This document shows, one piece after another, positions 4,943 to 5,796 of a DNA stretch of 5,796 nt (position 1 is its first letter; every line of letters begins with the position of its first letter). The position numbers and the translations under genes are program-made. This DNA comes from an uncultured Thiotrichaceae bacterium (GTDB taxonomy: Bacteria; Pseudomonadota; Gammaproteobacteria; Thiotrichales; Thiotrichaceae), in the NCBI GenBank assembly GCA_938038645.1, contig CALHTA010000355.1, forward strand, positions 1 to 5,796, given 5' to 3'. The notes under the pieces are model-generated. The model did no database searches. It had not been told where the DNA came from and worked only from the letters and a program-made list of their open reading frames with translations.

Positions 4943-5796
4943 GGAGACCAGTATTCTTCAGCAGGAATAGCGAAGTTTAGATTTTGCCCTCTCACTGACA
5001 TCAATGTCGTGATGCCCAGTAGATTCCCGCTCGAATCAAATAAGCCGCCACCAGATGACCCCTGAGAGATGGTAGCAGAAGTTTGCAATAAACGACGATT
5101 TCCTTCTTCACGTTTTGATGAGAGCAAGCCTTCTGCGATCGTCAAACTAAGGCCTTGTGGTGCGCCGATAGTGTATACCTTCTCCCCAACGTTGATGTTT
5201 TTATAAGGTCGTATTCCTACAAAGCTTGGTAACGGCGATCGGCTCTTTAGAACGCAGCGATCATTTCGCTTATCCAAGGCAAATAAGGTGACGTCTAGCG
5301 TTTTATCTTTGCGGCCCTTATGCCTAATTCTCCCCGTTTTAGCATTACCCATCACATGACAGTTAGTGAGTAAAAAGTGCTTGTTGATTGCAACTGCTGA
5401 GCCTTGGATGGCGCTTCGGTTATCAGATGGGTAGAGTAGCCAAACTGAATGATTCACTTTTTGAAATATTGCTTCTGCCGAAAGTGGCCGAGAGCCACGG
5501 TTCCTAATCAGCGGCGGCGTGGTGCGCTTACTGAGTTTTTTCGGTAAAGACTTTCCATTAGCCTTTGCTGTTTGTTGCTCAGCATCAACTCTAAACGAGA
5601 GGGCGGTGGCGGCTAGCAAAGTATTGGTCCCCGCTCGAGTTGATTTAGTATAAGGAAGGCTGAGTAAATACCCCGCGTGTCCAGTGCCTTTTTTCATAAA
5701 ATTCACATAAAGAATTTCACCGTTCTGAACACCAGATAACATAAAACCATCTGCATTCTTGCGCTGTCTGATGTTGCTTAAGCCTTCGCTTTTAAA
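4939..5796 (-). CDS. trypsin-like serine protease, N-terminus outside the window
   Basis: The reading frame runs from the window edge (5796) to the stop at 4939-4941, giving 285 visible residues; ATG 5742 is internal or at best an alternative start, since 18 more codons are open upstream of it. Counted from that Met, a chymotrypsin-fold domain occupies about 90-267. The catalytic triad is visible: His129 in LLTNCHV, Asp161 in KRNDRCVL and Ser230 in QGSSGGGLFD. Segments GEKVYTIGAPQGL, LLQTSATIS and LNFAIPAEEYW match a group of bacterial trypsin-like peptidases with N-terminal extensions. Cys128 and Cys163 beside the triad could form a disulfide. The stretch at 50-88 is a basic, Pro/Ser-rich linker, and the part before it (NGEILYVNFMKKGTGHAGYL) looks like the end of another, unidentified domain. 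The export signal, if any, lies outside the window. The stop codon overlaps that of the convergent FAD enzyme. Confidence 0.88.
   Translation of the reverse strand, partial: FKSEGLSNIRQRKNADGFMLSGVQNGEILYVNFMKKGTGHAGYLLSLPYTKSTRAGTNTLLAATALSFRVDAEQQTAKANGKSLPKKLSKRTTPPLIRNRGSRPLSAEAIFQKVNHSVWLLYPSDNRSAIQGSAVAINKHFLLTNCHVMGNAKTGRIRHKGRKDKTLDVTLFALDKRNDRCVLKSRSPLPSFVGIRPYKNINVGEKVYTIGAPQGLSLTIAEGLLSSKREEGNRRLLQTSATISQGSSGGGLFDSSGNLLGITTLMSVRGQNLNFAIPAEEYWSP

Noticed and set aside
1..5796. A mobile element, defence system or toxin-antitoxin pair
   Set aside because: No transposase, integrase, nuclease, toxin motif, terminal inverted repeats or CRISPR-like repeats were found; the gene set is metabolic and exported proteins.

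Overview
The window looks like chromosomal DNA of a free-living, probably marine, gammaproteobacterium. This is inferred from moderate GC by eye, the lipoprotein and signal-peptide types, the close match of one enzyme to Pseudomonas D-arginine dehydrogenase, and DUF4360-type secreted proteins. No tRNA, rRNA, CRISPR array, transposase or phage gene is visible. Both ends cut through a gene.

Layout: (1) bases 2-820, the 3' part of a helical, TPR-like protein on the + strand, followed by a strong GC-rich hairpin (883-904). (2) Bases 934-2831, a cluster of small exported proteins: an acidic DUF4360-like lipoprotein, a 287-base gap (1573-1859) with several hairpins and one possible tiny ORF, a 104-residue exported helical repeat protein, and a second, strongly basic DUF4360-like secreted protein. 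(3) Bases 2910-4942, a two-gene operon of a D-2-hydroxyacid dehydrogenase family protein and an FAD-dependent D-amino-acid dehydrogenase-like oxidoreductase. The genes overlap at TTGA, so the second starts with TTG. (4) Bases 4939-5796, on the - strand, the C-terminal part of a trypsin-like serine protease whose stop codon overlaps the stop of the FAD enzyme within TTAA.

How the genes may work together: the FAD enzyme would deaminate a D-amino acid to a 2-oxo acid, and its partner could reduce a 2-oxo acid to a D-2-hydroxy acid. The chemistry fits, but the substrate is not shown. The FAD enzyme keeps the residues that hold the amino-acid backbone in D-arginine dehydrogenase and lacks those of the side-chain pocket, so a different substrate is likely. 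The two DUF4360 proteins share a four-cysteine framework but have opposite net charge (about -19 and +26 by hand count). With the small basic protein between them, they form the least understood and most interesting part of the window. No function is known to me for this family.
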